Positions 6,925 through 16,900 of a stretch of DNA of 26,255 nucleotides are shown here, one piece after another. The number at the start of each line of letters is the position of its first letter. Position 1 is the stretch's first letter. The position numbers were made by a program, and so were the translations under genes. Under the pieces are notes generated by a model. That model did not search any database. It had not been told where the DNA came from and saw only the letters and a program-made list of their open reading frames with translations. The stretch is from JAGTVB01 sp964624765 (GTDB taxonomy: Bacteria > Pseudomonadota > Gammaproteobacteria > HK1), in assembly GCA_964624765.1 (NCBI GenBank), contig CAZUZO010000036.1, positions 1-26,255 of the forward strand, in the 5' to 3' direction.

Positions 6925-8156
6925 CTATCCGCCGGTCATAGCTTCGAGAAAATCGCAAAATGACGCGAAATCGCCGATCTTCATCAAGCCCGCCTTGGCC
7001 TCCTGGCTCCCGGCATCTTGTGCGACATCATCCGGGCCTCCGGACTTCAACTCAAACGCGACGTCCATGAATGCAGGGCTTTCAACCGGAGCCCAAGCTG
7101 CCCGTCGTCCGGCAATAATTCCGGTCTCCGGGCCGATGACTATCATGTTTGTTCGCTGATAGGCGCGTTTGCTCAACTCACTTTCGTGGGGCGGCTCTTC
7201 GAACTGCAGAGCGTAAACATGTGTTCGAGGCCTATTTTCTAAGGCACCAAAGATGAGATTGTTAATGTGCTCATCTCCAAAGCTGAATCCCGCCACGATA
7301 AGTAAGGCGTCGTCCTGCTCCAGAAACCGGGATAAGCGATCTGTAAACGCGGAATAGGGCTGCTGACGCGATTCGTCGTACTTTTCAAACGATGGGTAAA
7401 TCATCTCACCAGCTGAATTCGGTTCTCCCCTGACCACACGAACGCGCCCGTCCAATTCAAAGCGCTGCCATGTCACCGAGCCGTGCATTTTCCAAAGCCG
7501 CACCCAATTCGTCCCAGGCGCCGATTCTTGTCTGCGCAAACTATCGGCATTGAAGAACGGCTTATAGCTTCCGACAAATCCATCGAAGACAGGAATTCGC
7601 TCGGCTTCCAGCGCGTGCTCCACTAGCACATCGTAGTTGACCGTGAAAATCTCGACGGGATTTCGGCGCGATGTGCTGACCAACCAACGCGCAAATTTAC
7701 GGTGCGCGTGGCCGCTTGGAATCTTCCCCAGATCCGGCGTTACCACCCTCACGATGGTTTTTCTAACGGACTCTTCAAGCCTCGCTATCTTCTCCTTGTT
7801 GAGACCGACAACGTGTCGGTATTGCCGACTGCGTTGAGCATAATCCGCAATCGCGACAGAACGTTTTCGACGTTTGGGTCTTGGCCATGTTCTTCGCAAT
7901 GAGTCTCGACCGATTTCCACGCCGTCCTATACTCTTCGCCGAGCATTCCCCCCTCTTCCCGGCAAATAGTCGTCAGAGCGGCAACAGCGGGAATGATCGG
8001 CTGAAATTTTGTCCCATCCTCTGGAGCGGCAATTCGCACAGAACAGGATGTGCCAGCCCCAAAGAAGAATGCGATTGGTTTGTCGTGTCGCGCCAGATGG
8101 TCTCGCAGATCCGCGAGGGTCTTTTGAGCGTCGTGCGTCTGCTGAATATTTGTCAT
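6925..8156 (-). pseudogene. SIR2-like NADase/deacylase-fold defence protein, frameshifted
   Basis: Two overlapping minus-strand frames give one SIR2 protein of ~410 residues when a single base is restored near 7813. The N-terminal frame (8156 to about 7813) holds the NAD-binding FFGAGTSCS (31-39) and stops soon after at LSVSTRRR. The C-terminal frame resumes at VVGLNKEKIARLEESVRKTIV and holds FTVNYD (171-176), the catalytic-type HGS (KMHGSVTW, 223-230) and GFSFGDEHINNLI (290-302). SIR2 defence proteins deplete NAD+ when their HerA partner signals infection. The ATG overlaps the nuclease stop (ATGA). The frameshift lies in a 7 bp inverted repeat. Without recoding, only a ~120-residue N-terminal piece is made. 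A sequencing error or a genuine inactivation are both possible. Confidence 0.85.
7804..7820. repeat. Short hairpin at the SIR2 frameshift
   Basis: ACCGACA (7804-7810) and TGTCGGT (7814-7820) are perfect inverted repeats around a 3-base spacer. The reading-frame break falls inside the loop and right arm on the coding (minus) strand. Restoring one base would yield TDTVVGLN across the junction. Confidence 0.6.
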
Positions 8157-9655
8157 CCAAGCCTCTCCGGCTTAACGCGCAGGTCGTCGAGTGCATCGCG
8201 CAGCACACGAGTCGCACGGCAGTCATCTTCGTTGTAGTCCAAAATCCGTTGCCGAACTTCCGGATCGCCTGTCCCGACCCACCTGTGGAACCATTCGATA
8301 GAGGCGGCCCCTGAAGGGTGCGTATCCCGCCAGATAAATCCCAAGTAATTTGCGAGCGTCTTGATCGAATAGTCGCGAGTGGGCCATTCTGTCAACTTAA
8401 GCACAACATCAAAATAGAGGTCCACGGCGTGTGCGGGAGCAAATAACTCTTCAATTTCGGCGACGGTGCAAACATCCGGGTACTGGACTTGAAGCCTCCT
8501 GTAAATCGTTCGTTCGTACTTCGAGTAGTAGTACATCACACAGGGTTGACTATCCCGTGTGTAGCGCCACGCTCGGCCGAAAGCTATTTGCTCCGCTTCC
8601 GCACTTGGATCCTCAGAAAAGAAAGAGACGAACTCTTCTGAATCGCTGTCACCACCGCGCCGTTCGATGAATCCATGCAGGTAACAAATGTCGCGGATGG
8701 GATCGACTTCGATATCGAAAAACAGTTCCAAATCTTCGGAAGATAGCGACAGGGGCTCTTTCAAGTAGGGAAAGGCTTGTTCTCCAGCAGCAATCAATCT
8801 TGCTCGGGCGTGGAGCTTCTTTAGAGTAGCCGGACCGATTCCAGGAAGTACCGTCTTGTTGCCAGCGATATACTCTCCAGGGTCCGCACTCGCCAAGTCC
8901 CGAATCGTTCGCACACGAGTGATCATGGCATCACGTTTTGAACGGCCCAATTCGGGGATGAGCGTTAAATCGTTGGAATCAGTCAGACGCGAGACGCAAG
9001 CCGTATACCAGTGACAGAGCTTGCAGACGCCGCTATAGGCCGCAAGCGTCTCGGTCTTTCTTGCCAGTATGTCCTGCGCATGGGCCAGAGCTTCCTCGTA
9101 GACCTGCCAGAGAGTGCGCGGGTTTCGCCCGTCCTCGGGACTCGTAAAGTCGTATATCACCTCATCGCCATTGATATCCCAGATGAAGCCGCGTCTTCCG
9201 GCTGAAAGCCCTTTGCGTTCCAAGATATCGGTGTAGAGGCCGAGCTGAACCGCATAATGCTTTTTTGGCCTCGACAGATCTTCTGATCCTTCGAGCCCAG
9301 CGCCAGACTTGATGTCGCCAGCGACATACCCATCGCCCTCTTTGCGAAGGAGATCGGGATCGCCAAGTAGACCATCGGCCTCCATGCGCCCGCTGTATAT
9401 CAGGACGTCGCCGCGCCGCATGGCCTCCAATGTGCGTTGAGCCTTCTCGATGCCCTGAAAATTTGAGAGATCGGTGAACGGTATCTCCAGTCCATCCATT
9501 ACCTCCTTTTCATAGAGCGATCCCTTTTCCCAAAGAAGCTCCACGAACGCGTTCGGTTCGTCATGCTCTGAGGGATCCCCGAAGACGTCCATTGTCACCC
9601 GGTGTGGACAGGAAACGAGGTCATAGAGCATCGAGGCTGTGATCGGGACAGTCAT
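8153..9655 (-). CDS. TM0106-type RecB/Cas4-like nuclease with C-terminal RNase H-like exonuclease domain
   Basis: This 500-residue protein joins two predicted nuclease folds. The N-terminal PD-(D/E)XK part shows GDPDLL (98-103), VAGDIKSG (111-118) and the trailing YAVQLGLYT (134-142). Cys16 plus Cys211, Cys214 and Cys220 match the four-cysteine Fe-S layout of Cas4/AddB-type enzymes. A helix-hairpin-helix (VLPGIGPATLKKLHARA) sits near 269-285. The C-terminal part resembles RNase_H_2/DnaQ-like exonucleases: FFDIEVDP (312-319), YYYSKYER, and a terminal YNEDDCRATRVL. Together these match what I recall of the TM0106 family. It is the first gene of the four-gene minus operon, and its stop overlaps the SIR2 start. 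A likely role is DNA cleavage or resection in defence; this is inferred. Confidence 0.85.
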   Translation of the reverse strand: MTVPITASMLYDLVSCPHRVTMDVFGDPSEHDEPNAFVELLWEKGSLYEKEVMDGLEIPFTDLSNFQGIEKAQRTLEAMRRGDVLIYSGRMEADGLLGDPDLLRKEGDGYVAGDIKSGAGLEGSEDLSRPKKHYAVQLGLYTDILERKGLSAGRRGFIWDINGDEVIYDFTSPEDGRNPRTLWQVYEEALAHAQDILARKTETLAAYSGVCKLCHWYTACVSRLTDSNDLTLIPELGRSKRDAMITRVRTIRDLASADPGEYIAGNKTVLPGIGPATLKKLHARARLIAAGEQAFPYLKEPLSLSSEDLELFFDIEVDPIRDICYLHGFIERRGGDSDSEEFVSFFSEDPSAEAEQIAFGRAWRYTRDSQPCVMYYYSKYERTIYRRLQVQYPDVCTVAEIEELFAPAHAVDLYFDVVLKLTEWPTRDYSIKTLANYLGFIWRDTHPSGAASIEWFHRWVGTGDPEVRQRILDYNEDDCRATRVLRDALDDLRVKPERLG

Positions 9656-9998
9656 TCAGTGCGTCCGATCCGGCGAATCCCTGAGTGGCCGCCTACGAAT
9701 TCTGGTTCAAAATCCAGCAAGTCGGTCTTAGCATCCGCGTTCGTCGCGCGTGCCCGATTCGGATGCGTCATGGCCCTAATATCGCGGACTCCCCACGACG
9801 GAACTACCACGGGAGCCCTCGCCAAGTGTTGCGGGCTGACTCGATTCTTTCCATTTCAATAGGTTAGCTGGTAAACACTTCCAAACTACGGCCGGACCCA
9901 AAGTTGCGCGACCGAGCGGGACGCTAAACTCACCCTGATCGCATTCCGCAGTACAATACAGTATATTGCAGTACATTTGCAGGGGGTCTTTAAGGGGA
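9656..9998. promoter_or_regulatory. Bidirectional control region between the two defence operons
   Basis: About 340 bases without a gene separate the divergent operons. The right end holds GCAGTACA twice (9948-9955 and 9968-9975), exactly 20 bases apart. Between them lies the inverted repeat CAATACAGTATATTG (9954-9968, 5 bp arms). Two helical turns of spacing and the position just upstream of a ribbon-helix-helix gene suggest its own operator. The left part is unremarkable and I see no clear promoter for the minus operon. Confidence 0.5.
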
Positions 9999-10199
9999 AT
10001 GGGCACCACCAAGACAGCCACGCTGACCTTTCGGATCGATCCCGGTCTGAAAGACGCATTGCGCGCCGCAGCTCAGCAGGAGCATCGCTCCATCGCCAAC
10101 ATGGTCGAGGTGTTGATCCGCGATTACTGCGAGCAGCACGGCATTGCCGTCGCTAGCCCCGAGGACATCGAAAACAAAAGCGGGGATCACTCAGCATGA
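9999..10199 (+). CDS. Small ribbon-helix-helix (Arc/MetJ-like) DNA-binding protein
   Basis: This 66-residue protein has a ribbon-helix-helix fold: the beta strand TATLTFRID, then helix DPGLKDALRAAAQQEH and helix SIANMVEVLIRDYCEQHG. RHH proteins bind DNA as dimers through the beta ribbon and usually repress their own operon. The ATG at 9999 is the only standard start close to the fold, though its purine-rich AAGGGG lies unusually close to it. The stop overlaps the DUF499 start by ATGA, so the regulator is the first gene of the defence operon. Repeats at 9948-9975 are the likely operator. It has no toxin partner here, so a repressor role is more likely than an antitoxin role. Confidence 0.8.
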   Translation: MGTTKTATLTFRIDPGLKDALRAAAQQEHRSIANMVEVLIRDYCEQHGIAVASPEDIENKSGDHSA

Positions 10200-13100
10200 T
10201 CAAAACGATTAAGCAGGCCTGCAGCTTCAACCCCGTCATCCAGGATTACCGGATGAGCCAGGGCATAGAGAACCTGGCGGATCTGATCAAGGACGAAGGG
10301 GATGGTCGCGAGTTCTTCTCTCGTAACTATGTCACCCATGGCATGGACCAGCTGTTTCGTGACGGCATGCTGCGGCTGTCCGGCAAATCCGACCAGGCGG
10401 TGTTCGAACTCACCCAAGCGATGGGTGGCGGTAAGACGCACATGATGGTTGCCCTGGGATTGCTAGCTCGTCATCCGCATTTGCGGCCAGAGGTGCTCGC
10501 ACCAGAACTCAACTCGCGCATCGACTTCGCCAACGCCCGGATCGCGGCATTCAATGGCCGCAACAACCCCGACAACTATATCTGGGGTGAGATCGCCAAC
10601 CAGCTGGGACAGGAAGAGGCCATCAAGCCGTACTGGGTCAATGGTCCGAAGGCGGTGGATCAGACCCAGTGGAAGGCGATCATCGGCGATCAGCCTACGT
10701 TGATACTCTTGGATGAGCTTCCGCCCTATCTCGATAACGCGAGTACGCAGGTCTTCGGGCAAGGCACCTTGGCCAACATGGTCGTCTACAGCCTCGGCGC
10801 GCTGATGAGCGCCGCGCTGGAACTGCCAAACTGCTGCATTGTCGTTGCGAATCTTTCGGGCAGCTACAAAGCGCAAACCAAAGCGCTTGGAGACGCGATT
10901 TCCAACTTGCAGCAGGAAACGCGGCGCCAGGCGATGACCATTACGCCGGTACAGCTCGCCGGCAACGAAATCTACGAGATTCTCAAGAAGCGACTGATCG
11001 ATGAACTTCCTGACGAGCGCGTGATTACCGAGGTCGCAGAAGAATACGCACAGCAGGTCAAGAAGGCAGAAGACGGTGGCTACATCGTTGCTGCAAGTCT
11101 GGAGCAAATTACCGAGCAGGTGCGTGCGACCTACCCCTTCCATCCTTCGTTCAAACATCTGGTCGCGTTGTTCAAGGAGAACGAAGGATTCCGCCAGACA
11201 CGTGGCCTTATGCAATTCACTGCCAGGCTTCTGAAGAGCGTTTCCCAGCGGGAAAGCGACGACGTTTTCTTGATCGGTACGCAGCATCTCGACCTGAACG
11301 ACGATCAGGTCAAGGACGAAATCGAGCGGATTGCACCCAAGCTTATGCCCGCGGTCACGCGAGACATCGCTGACAACGGCAATGCGATCGCCGAGGCAAT
11401 CGATGACGAATTGGATAGCGATGCTGCCAAGCAGGTCATGACTTTGCTTCTGGCATCGTCACTTTCCCGAGCTGTTGGTGGCCGCATCGGTCTCACAGAT
11501 AGCGAGATCATCGAGTATCTGGCCGCCCCCAATCGGAAATCGGACGAGTTCCTCGAGGCGATCCAACGCCTGCGCGAGCAAGCCTGGTATTTGCACCGCG
11601 AGGAGCAGCGACTTTTCGTCAAAGAGACCGAAAACCTTTCCCGGCAAATCGAGCGCAACGCTAAGGAAGTACCGCAGCCTAAGATCGACCAGGCGCTGAT
11701 CAACCGCCTGACGGGCATTCTCCAGCCGGAACGCCGCAACGCCTATCAGGACGTGCAGGTGCTGCCCAAGCTAGATGAGCTCAAACTCAGCGGCCCGCGC
11801 GTGCTCATTGTCATCAAGCCCGATAACAAGGTGCCGCCAAGCGAGTTGCAGAATTTCTTTGATTACCAGCAGGAGAAGAACAACCTTCTGGTTCTTACCG
11901 GTCAGGACAGCTACCTCGCCGACGCCGTCGAAGACCGGTTACGCGAGCTCTACGCTATCGAGCAGATCCACAAGCGGCTCAAGCCAGGTGACACTCTGTA
12001 TGAAGAGGCTCGAGATCGGATGGAAGAAGCAGAGGACCGCTTCGGAAAAGCGTTATCTGCGGCATACAACCGTGTTTATTTCCCTAGTGTTGACGAGCTG
12101 GACAACCGCGAGTTCTTGGCGCCTGTCACCATCGACAACGGGCTGAAACTGGGTAAGGGCGATCAATCCGCAGAAACTCAGATCGAAGCCTTGCTGGCCA
12201 GCCCGCGCGCCAACTACAAGCTGGCGATGGATCTGCAGGATGACTTCTCCCAGTACTTTGCCATGGCGGAAGCCGATCTCTGGCCATCCGGTAAAGACAA
12301 CCGACGTACTCCCTGGAAGGATGTCGTCAGCCGCGCGAAGAGCAACCCGGCGTGGCCCTGGATGCCCGGGAATAGCGGCATGGATACGCTCAAGGCAGAG
12401 GCGCTCAAGCAGGGCCGTTGGCGACTGGGCGAGGACGGGTACATCGAGAAAGGCCCGTTCCCGAAGGAGAAGACAACCGTCAACGTTTCTCTGGTCGGTA
12501 CGCATCCCGAAACCGGTGAAGCGATCCTCAGCCTTACGCCACGTCATGCAGGAGAGAGTCCGGTCGTCTACTACGCGACCAGGCCTGAGAGGCTCGAGTC
12601 CTCGAGCCAGGTCGACGATCTCGACAACTTCACCACCGCGGAAGGCACGCTGTATTTCTTGGTGAAGGACACGACTGGTCAATACGAAAGCGGTGCCCCG
12701 GTTCGCTGGCTGGCGGAACTCAAGATTCGGCATCAGGTGGAGCCTGCAGCAGACAAACGCAAGATCACGTTGCAGTGCACACCGAAGGCCGAACTCTTCT
12801 ACACGTTGGACGGCTCCAATCCGAAGGACGGCACGGCTTACGAGAGCTCTTTTGAGATTGGATCCCAGGCGACGCGGCTTCTGGTCTACGCCCGTTCGGG
12901 CGAAGCCAACAAGACGGCCGACTTCCAAATCCCGGCCAGCAGCGACAAAACGGTGCAAATCGTCGACACCAAGCCGGCCAGGCTTCAGGCCAAGCGGGTC
13001 GCGCTGGACACTACCGACCGGGTGTACGGGGTGATTAACCGCTTCCGCGACCAGCCTGGCACGCGCTTTAAGGGAGTGCGTATCGAAATCGGTGAAGGAG

Positions 13101-13318
13101 AGAACACGGTCACCGTTCGTTTCCAGGAACGAGAGGTCACGGCCGCGATGATCGAAGGCGTGGTCAACAGCCTTCGGCAGGTACTGCAAGAGGATCAAGC
13201 GCCGGTGGCCATTACGATTGCCGACGGCATCCAGTTCGACACGGGTTTCGAGGCCAAAGAGTTCGCGAAGATCGTAGGAATCGAGCTACGCCCTGGCGAC
13301 GTGGTCCAGGAGCAGTAA
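10196..13318 (+). CDS. DUF499-type ATPase, anti-phage-associated
   Basis: This large 1040-residue AAA-like ATPase is typical of DUF499 proteins found with DUF1156 methyltransferases in defence islands. Walker A is AMGGGKTHMM (75-84), and Walker B is PTLILLDELPPYL (167-179). The N-terminus (SFNPVIQDYRMSQGIENLADL) and HGMDQLFRDGMLRL are family-like. The middle and C-terminal parts are mostly helical and charged. About residues 860-905 contain FYTLDGSNPKDGTAYE, like a small beta-sandwich of the chitobiase C-terminal type. The ~40 C-terminal residues (FDTGFEAKEFAKIVGIELRPGDV) are beta-rich. The gene overlaps the RHH gene (ATGA) and is 4 bases from the next gene. The exact role of DUF499 is not known to me; ATP-driven remodelling or phage sensing is an inference. 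Confidence 0.88.
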   Translation: MIKTIKQACSFNPVIQDYRMSQGIENLADLIKDEGDGREFFSRNYVTHGMDQLFRDGMLRLSGKSDQAVFELTQAMGGGKTHMMVALGLLARHPHLRPEVLAPELNSRIDFANARIAAFNGRNNPDNYIWGEIANQLGQEEAIKPYWVNGPKAVDQTQWKAIIGDQPTLILLDELPPYLDNASTQVFGQGTLANMVVYSLGALMSAALELPNCCIVVANLSGSYKAQTKALGDAISNLQQETRRQAMTITPVQLAGNEIYEILKKRLIDELPDERVITEVAEEYAQQVKKAEDGGYIVAASLEQITEQVRATYPFHPSFKHLVALFKENEGFRQTRGLMQFTARLLKSVSQRESDDVFLIGTQHLDLNDDQVKDEIERIAPKLMPAVTRDIADNGNAIAEAIDDELDSDAAKQVMTLLLASSLSRAVGGRIGLTDSEIIEYLAAPNRKSDEFLEAIQRLREQAWYLHREEQRLFVKETENLSRQIERNAKEVPQPKIDQALINRLTGILQPERRNAYQDVQVLPKLDELKLSGPRVLIVIKPDNKVPPSELQNFFDYQQEKNNLLVLTGQDSYLADAVEDRLRELYAIEQIHKRLKPGDTLYEEARDRMEEAEDRFGKALSAAYNRVYFPSVDELDNREFLAPVTIDNGLKLGKGDQSAETQIEALLASPRANYKLAMDLQDDFSQYFAMAEADLWPSGKDNRRTPWKDVVSRAKSNPAWPWMPGNSGMDTLKAEALKQGRWRLGEDGYIEKGPFPKEKTTVNVSLVGTHPETGEAILSLTPRHAGESPVVYYATRPERLESSSQVDDLDNFTTAEGTLYFLVKDTTGQYESGAPVRWLAELKIRHQVEPAADKRKITLQCTPKAELFYTLDGSNPKDGTAYESSFEIGSQATRLLVYARSGEANKTADFQIPASSDKTVQIVDTKPARLQAKRVALDTTDRVYGVINRFRDQPGTRFKGVRIEIGEGENTVTVRFQEREVTAAMIEGVVNSLRQVLQEDQAPVAITIADGIQFDTGFEAKEFAKIVGIELRPGDVVQEQ

Positions 13319-13322
13319 GCGC

Positions 13323-13964
13323 ATGGCAAGAGCGCAATCGACACGCAAGACAGCATCGGAGAAAACGAAGGAACGTGGCACCCTGGCTTCGACCCGTCCG
13401 ACCCTGGGCTTTGGTGTGCCCGCAACGAGCAATCCGCACCATTTTAAAGTCATCATCCCCCGATCCAATACGGGGCGCGTTCAGATTAGTGAATATCTTG
13501 GTTTGCAGGCGACGAGCGATGAGACGGCCGTCATCGATCGAGTCCTACTCGACAGAGGTCGGTGGACCGCGATCCGCGGGGAAGCCCAGCGTGCTTTTAA
13601 CGTTCGCTTGAAAGCCCACGACCTGAATATTTCGTCGTGGAAGGTTGGCGAAAATCCCGTCGATCGCCTGCTTGGAAAGGAACTCTGCATGTTGGCCTGG
13701 GCCGTCGAGCACATGGAGATGGAGAAGATCCCGGTCGCGGTACGCAACTGGCTTGCACTGCGCCCAGAGGAACGGTGGTGGCTGTTCGGGATGACAGCCA
13801 TGAGCACCGGCGCGGTTGGTGATGGCGAGAAAGGATGGCGACTTGCGCTCCGCCATGCTCTGGGCGACGTGGCTCAGAGTGAATTGCTACAGCCTCACGC
13901 TCGACGTGAGCGTGGACGCAGAGGCAGCGACCGCCCGACGCTTGACCTCTTTGACGACGAGTAG
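13323..13964 (+). CDS. DUF3780 protein, anti-phage-associated
   Basis: This 213-residue protein belongs, by recall, to DUF3780, a family seen almost only beside DUF499 and DUF1156 genes. A disordered basic N-terminus (1-25) precedes LGFGVPATSNPHHFKVIIPR, EHMEMEKIPVAVRNWLALRPEERWWLFGMT and GWRLALRHALGD, a core likely of alpha/beta type. No catalytic motif is evident. The polar C-terminus ends in RPTLDLFDDE, like a short interaction peptide. It sits 4 bases after DUF499 and 3 bases before the methyltransferase gene, so the three are co-transcribed and probably form one complex. Function is unknown. Confidence 0.82.
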   Translation: MARAQSTRKTASEKTKERGTLASTRPTLGFGVPATSNPHHFKVIIPRSNTGRVQISEYLGLQATSDETAVIDRVLLDRGRWTAIRGEAQRAFNVRLKAHDLNISSWKVGENPVDRLLGKELCMLAWAVEHMEMEKIPVAVRNWLALRPEERWWLFGMTAMSTGAVGDGEKGWRLALRHALGDVAQSELLQPHARRERGRRGSDRPTLDLFDDE

Positions 13965-13967
13965 GCA

Positions 13968-16900
13968 ATGAACGAATCAACCCAGAAGGCCCACAATAAT
14001 ATTGTCCCCCTCGCATTGCAGGATGCGCCAGCCTTGATCGAGGCGGTATTTCCGGCCCAAAAAATTTCGTTTGAAGCTCAAAAAGAGCGTAAAGCCAATC
14101 TCGGTCAGACGCTAACCGGCCTTGGTTCGTATTGGAAAGGTCGTAAACCTCTAATTTTGGTGCGTGCCATTTTGTTGGGTAGCCTTTTGCCCCAAACGGA
14201 TGACGCAGAAAAGGACTTGGAGATCTTTGAAAAGTTGATGGGCTTTGACGATGAGGGCTTGGCGCGCCGCGCATTTGCCCAGAATTCCTTGAAACCCCAA
14301 GACATCGCCGCGCTTATCGAACTGGACGACCCTTGGATCTACTTTAAGGCCAAAATGCGGCGCGCGAGTCGCGCCTTGGACGAAATCCGTGATTGGCGCT
14401 TCCCGTTGGACGCAGATGCGGAGGGGATTTCACTGACGTGGCAGCGAGACGTCAGCGATGAAGAAAAACTTGCCTTGTATCGGAAAGCGCTTGCCGCTTT
14501 CACCAACTACGAGGAAAAGGCTGCCCTTTGCAAACGCCCCGAAGAGGTGGATCAGGAGTGGCTGTATGAGCACGCTTGGCCTTCGGCCAACCTCCACTAT
14601 GCACGTTTCGGTGTCGAGGCTTGGACGCACCAGGAGCTCATCGAGCAACTTGGCGTGTTACGTTACGGACATCGTCCGCGTGTGGGGGACACCTTCAGTG
14701 GCGGTGGATCGATCCCCTTTGAGGCGGCTCGAATTGGCTGCGATGTATTTGCTTCAGATCTCAATCCCATAGCCAGCATGTTGACTTGGGGGGCGCTCAA
14801 TATCGTTGGCGCTTCTCCGGAGCATAGGGCGCAGATCGAGCGTGCGCAGGAGGAAGTGACCAGCGCAGTCGATCAGGACATCACCGCTCTAGGCATCGAG
14901 CACGACGAGCACGGAAACCGCGCCAAAGCATATCTTTATTGCCTGGAAGCGCGCTGTCCCGAAACAGGCTGGATGGTGCCTATGTCGCCAAGTTGGGCCA
15001 TCTCCAAGACCCGCAACGTCGTGGCTAGGCTCCTTCCGGATCGATCGAACAAGCGTTTCGAAATTGAGATCGTATCCGGCGTAACCGCCGCCGAGGTGAA
15101 AACTGCCGAAAAGGGGACAGTCCGAGAAGGCGCGCTTGTTTATGAGCTTGATGGCAAGACCTACCGTACACCTATAAGGACGTTGCGCGGCGACTTTCGC
15201 GATGCCGACGGTAACACAGGTAATCGATTAAGACGCTGGGAAAGGATCGACTTCAAACCTCGGTCCGAAGATATATTCCAGGAACGACTTTATGCGATCC
15301 AATGGATCAGCAGGGACGAATTGGATAAGGCTCGACAACAGACCTTCTTTGCTTCGGTGACGGAGGCCGATCTAGAGCGCGATCGCAAGGTAGAGAAGAT
15401 CGTCGCCACGAACCTTGCTCAATGGCAGGAAGATGGACTGGTGCCCGATATGGCTATCGAACCGGGCGACAAGACCGATGAGCCAATCCGCACACGCGGG
15501 TGGACGTACTGGCACCACCTGTTTAATGCTCGGCAACTCCTGATACACGCCCTTTTCAGGAAGTACGCACGTGCTCCAACCTCGTTCCTGTTGATACCAC
15601 GAGGTCTAGACTACGCTTCGCGCTTGTGCCGCTGGGATGCCGGCCATGCAGGCTCCAGCCCTCAGGCAATGGGCACATTCACTAATCAAGCACTAAACAC
15701 GCTCTATAACTATGGCGTGAAGAGCTCGGTGCACCTGTGTTCCCTCGTTCGCGTTCCGTCTCCGCACTTTCCTATAAGGTCAAATTATGAGGTGGCTACA
15801 AGTACGGCGGGGGAAATTCGCCAAGTCTGCAATCTATGGGTCACTGATCCACCCTACGCTGACGCAGTTCACTATCACGAGATTACTGAGTTCTTTATCG
15901 CCTGGCTTCGAAAAAACCCGCCACCCCCCTTCGATCAGTGGACATGGGACTCACGCCGCGCGCTAGCGATCAAGGGTTCTGGCAATGACTTCCGTCGTGG
16001 CATGGTGGGCGCCTACCGCGCGATGACTGATCACATGCCAGACAACGGCATGCAGTGCGTGATGTTTACTCATCAGGACACTGGTGTTTGGTCGGACATG
16101 ATCGGGATCTTCTGGGCGGCAGGTCTTCAAGTCGTGGCCGCTTGGTATATCGCTACCGAAACCACCTCCGAACTTAAGAAAGGTGGCTATGTCCAGGGGA
16201 CGGTAATTTTGATGCTAAGGAAACGACCAGCAGGCGAACGCGCGGGTTTCAAGCAGCGGCTTCTGCCAGCAGTCCGCGCTGAGGTGCAGCGTCAAATTGA
16301 AACTATGATGAACCTCAATGAAGAGGTGAAGCACAAACTCGGCGAACCCGTATTCAACGACTCCGACCTGCAGATGGCTGGTTACGCGGCGGCGCTGAAG
16401 GTACTGACCTCCTATACCAGCATTGGTGATGATGACGTGACTAGCTTTGCACTACGTCCGCGGCAGCGCGGCGAGGTCACAGTCGTCGATGAAATCGTAC
16501 AGCAGGCAGCCGAGGCCGCGAACAGCCTGCTGGTGCCAGAGGGTCTAGGCGCGGAGACCTGGGCCAGGCTCAGCGGCATTCAACGCTTCTACCTGCGCAT
16601 GATGGACATGGAGACCACCGGCGCCTCCAAGCTGGATAACTATCAGAACTTCGCTAAGGCTTTCCGGGTTGAGGACTACACGCGAGTGATGGGTAATATG
16701 GCGGCAAATGCAGCCCGCCTGAAACGTGTCACCGACTTCACGTCACGAGATCTGACCGAGAGCATGGAGATCGGGGCCACGTGGCTGGGTCGCGTCATCA
16801 TCAGCTTGCAGCAGTTGCTGAGTGACGTCGAGCCGCAAACAGTGATCAGCCAGCTTCAGACTGAGATGCCAGATTTCATCGAGATTCGGCCGCTCCTGAT

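Noticed and set aside
7785..7920. Programmed ribosomal frameshifting in SIR2
   Set aside because: There is no slippery heptamer at the junction. A plain one-base loss is simpler, although the hairpin is noted.
12053..13198. Minus-strand open frame of 381 codons opposite DUF499
   Set aside because: It is antisense to an intact operon gene and is explained by GC-rich codon bias, with no protein features.
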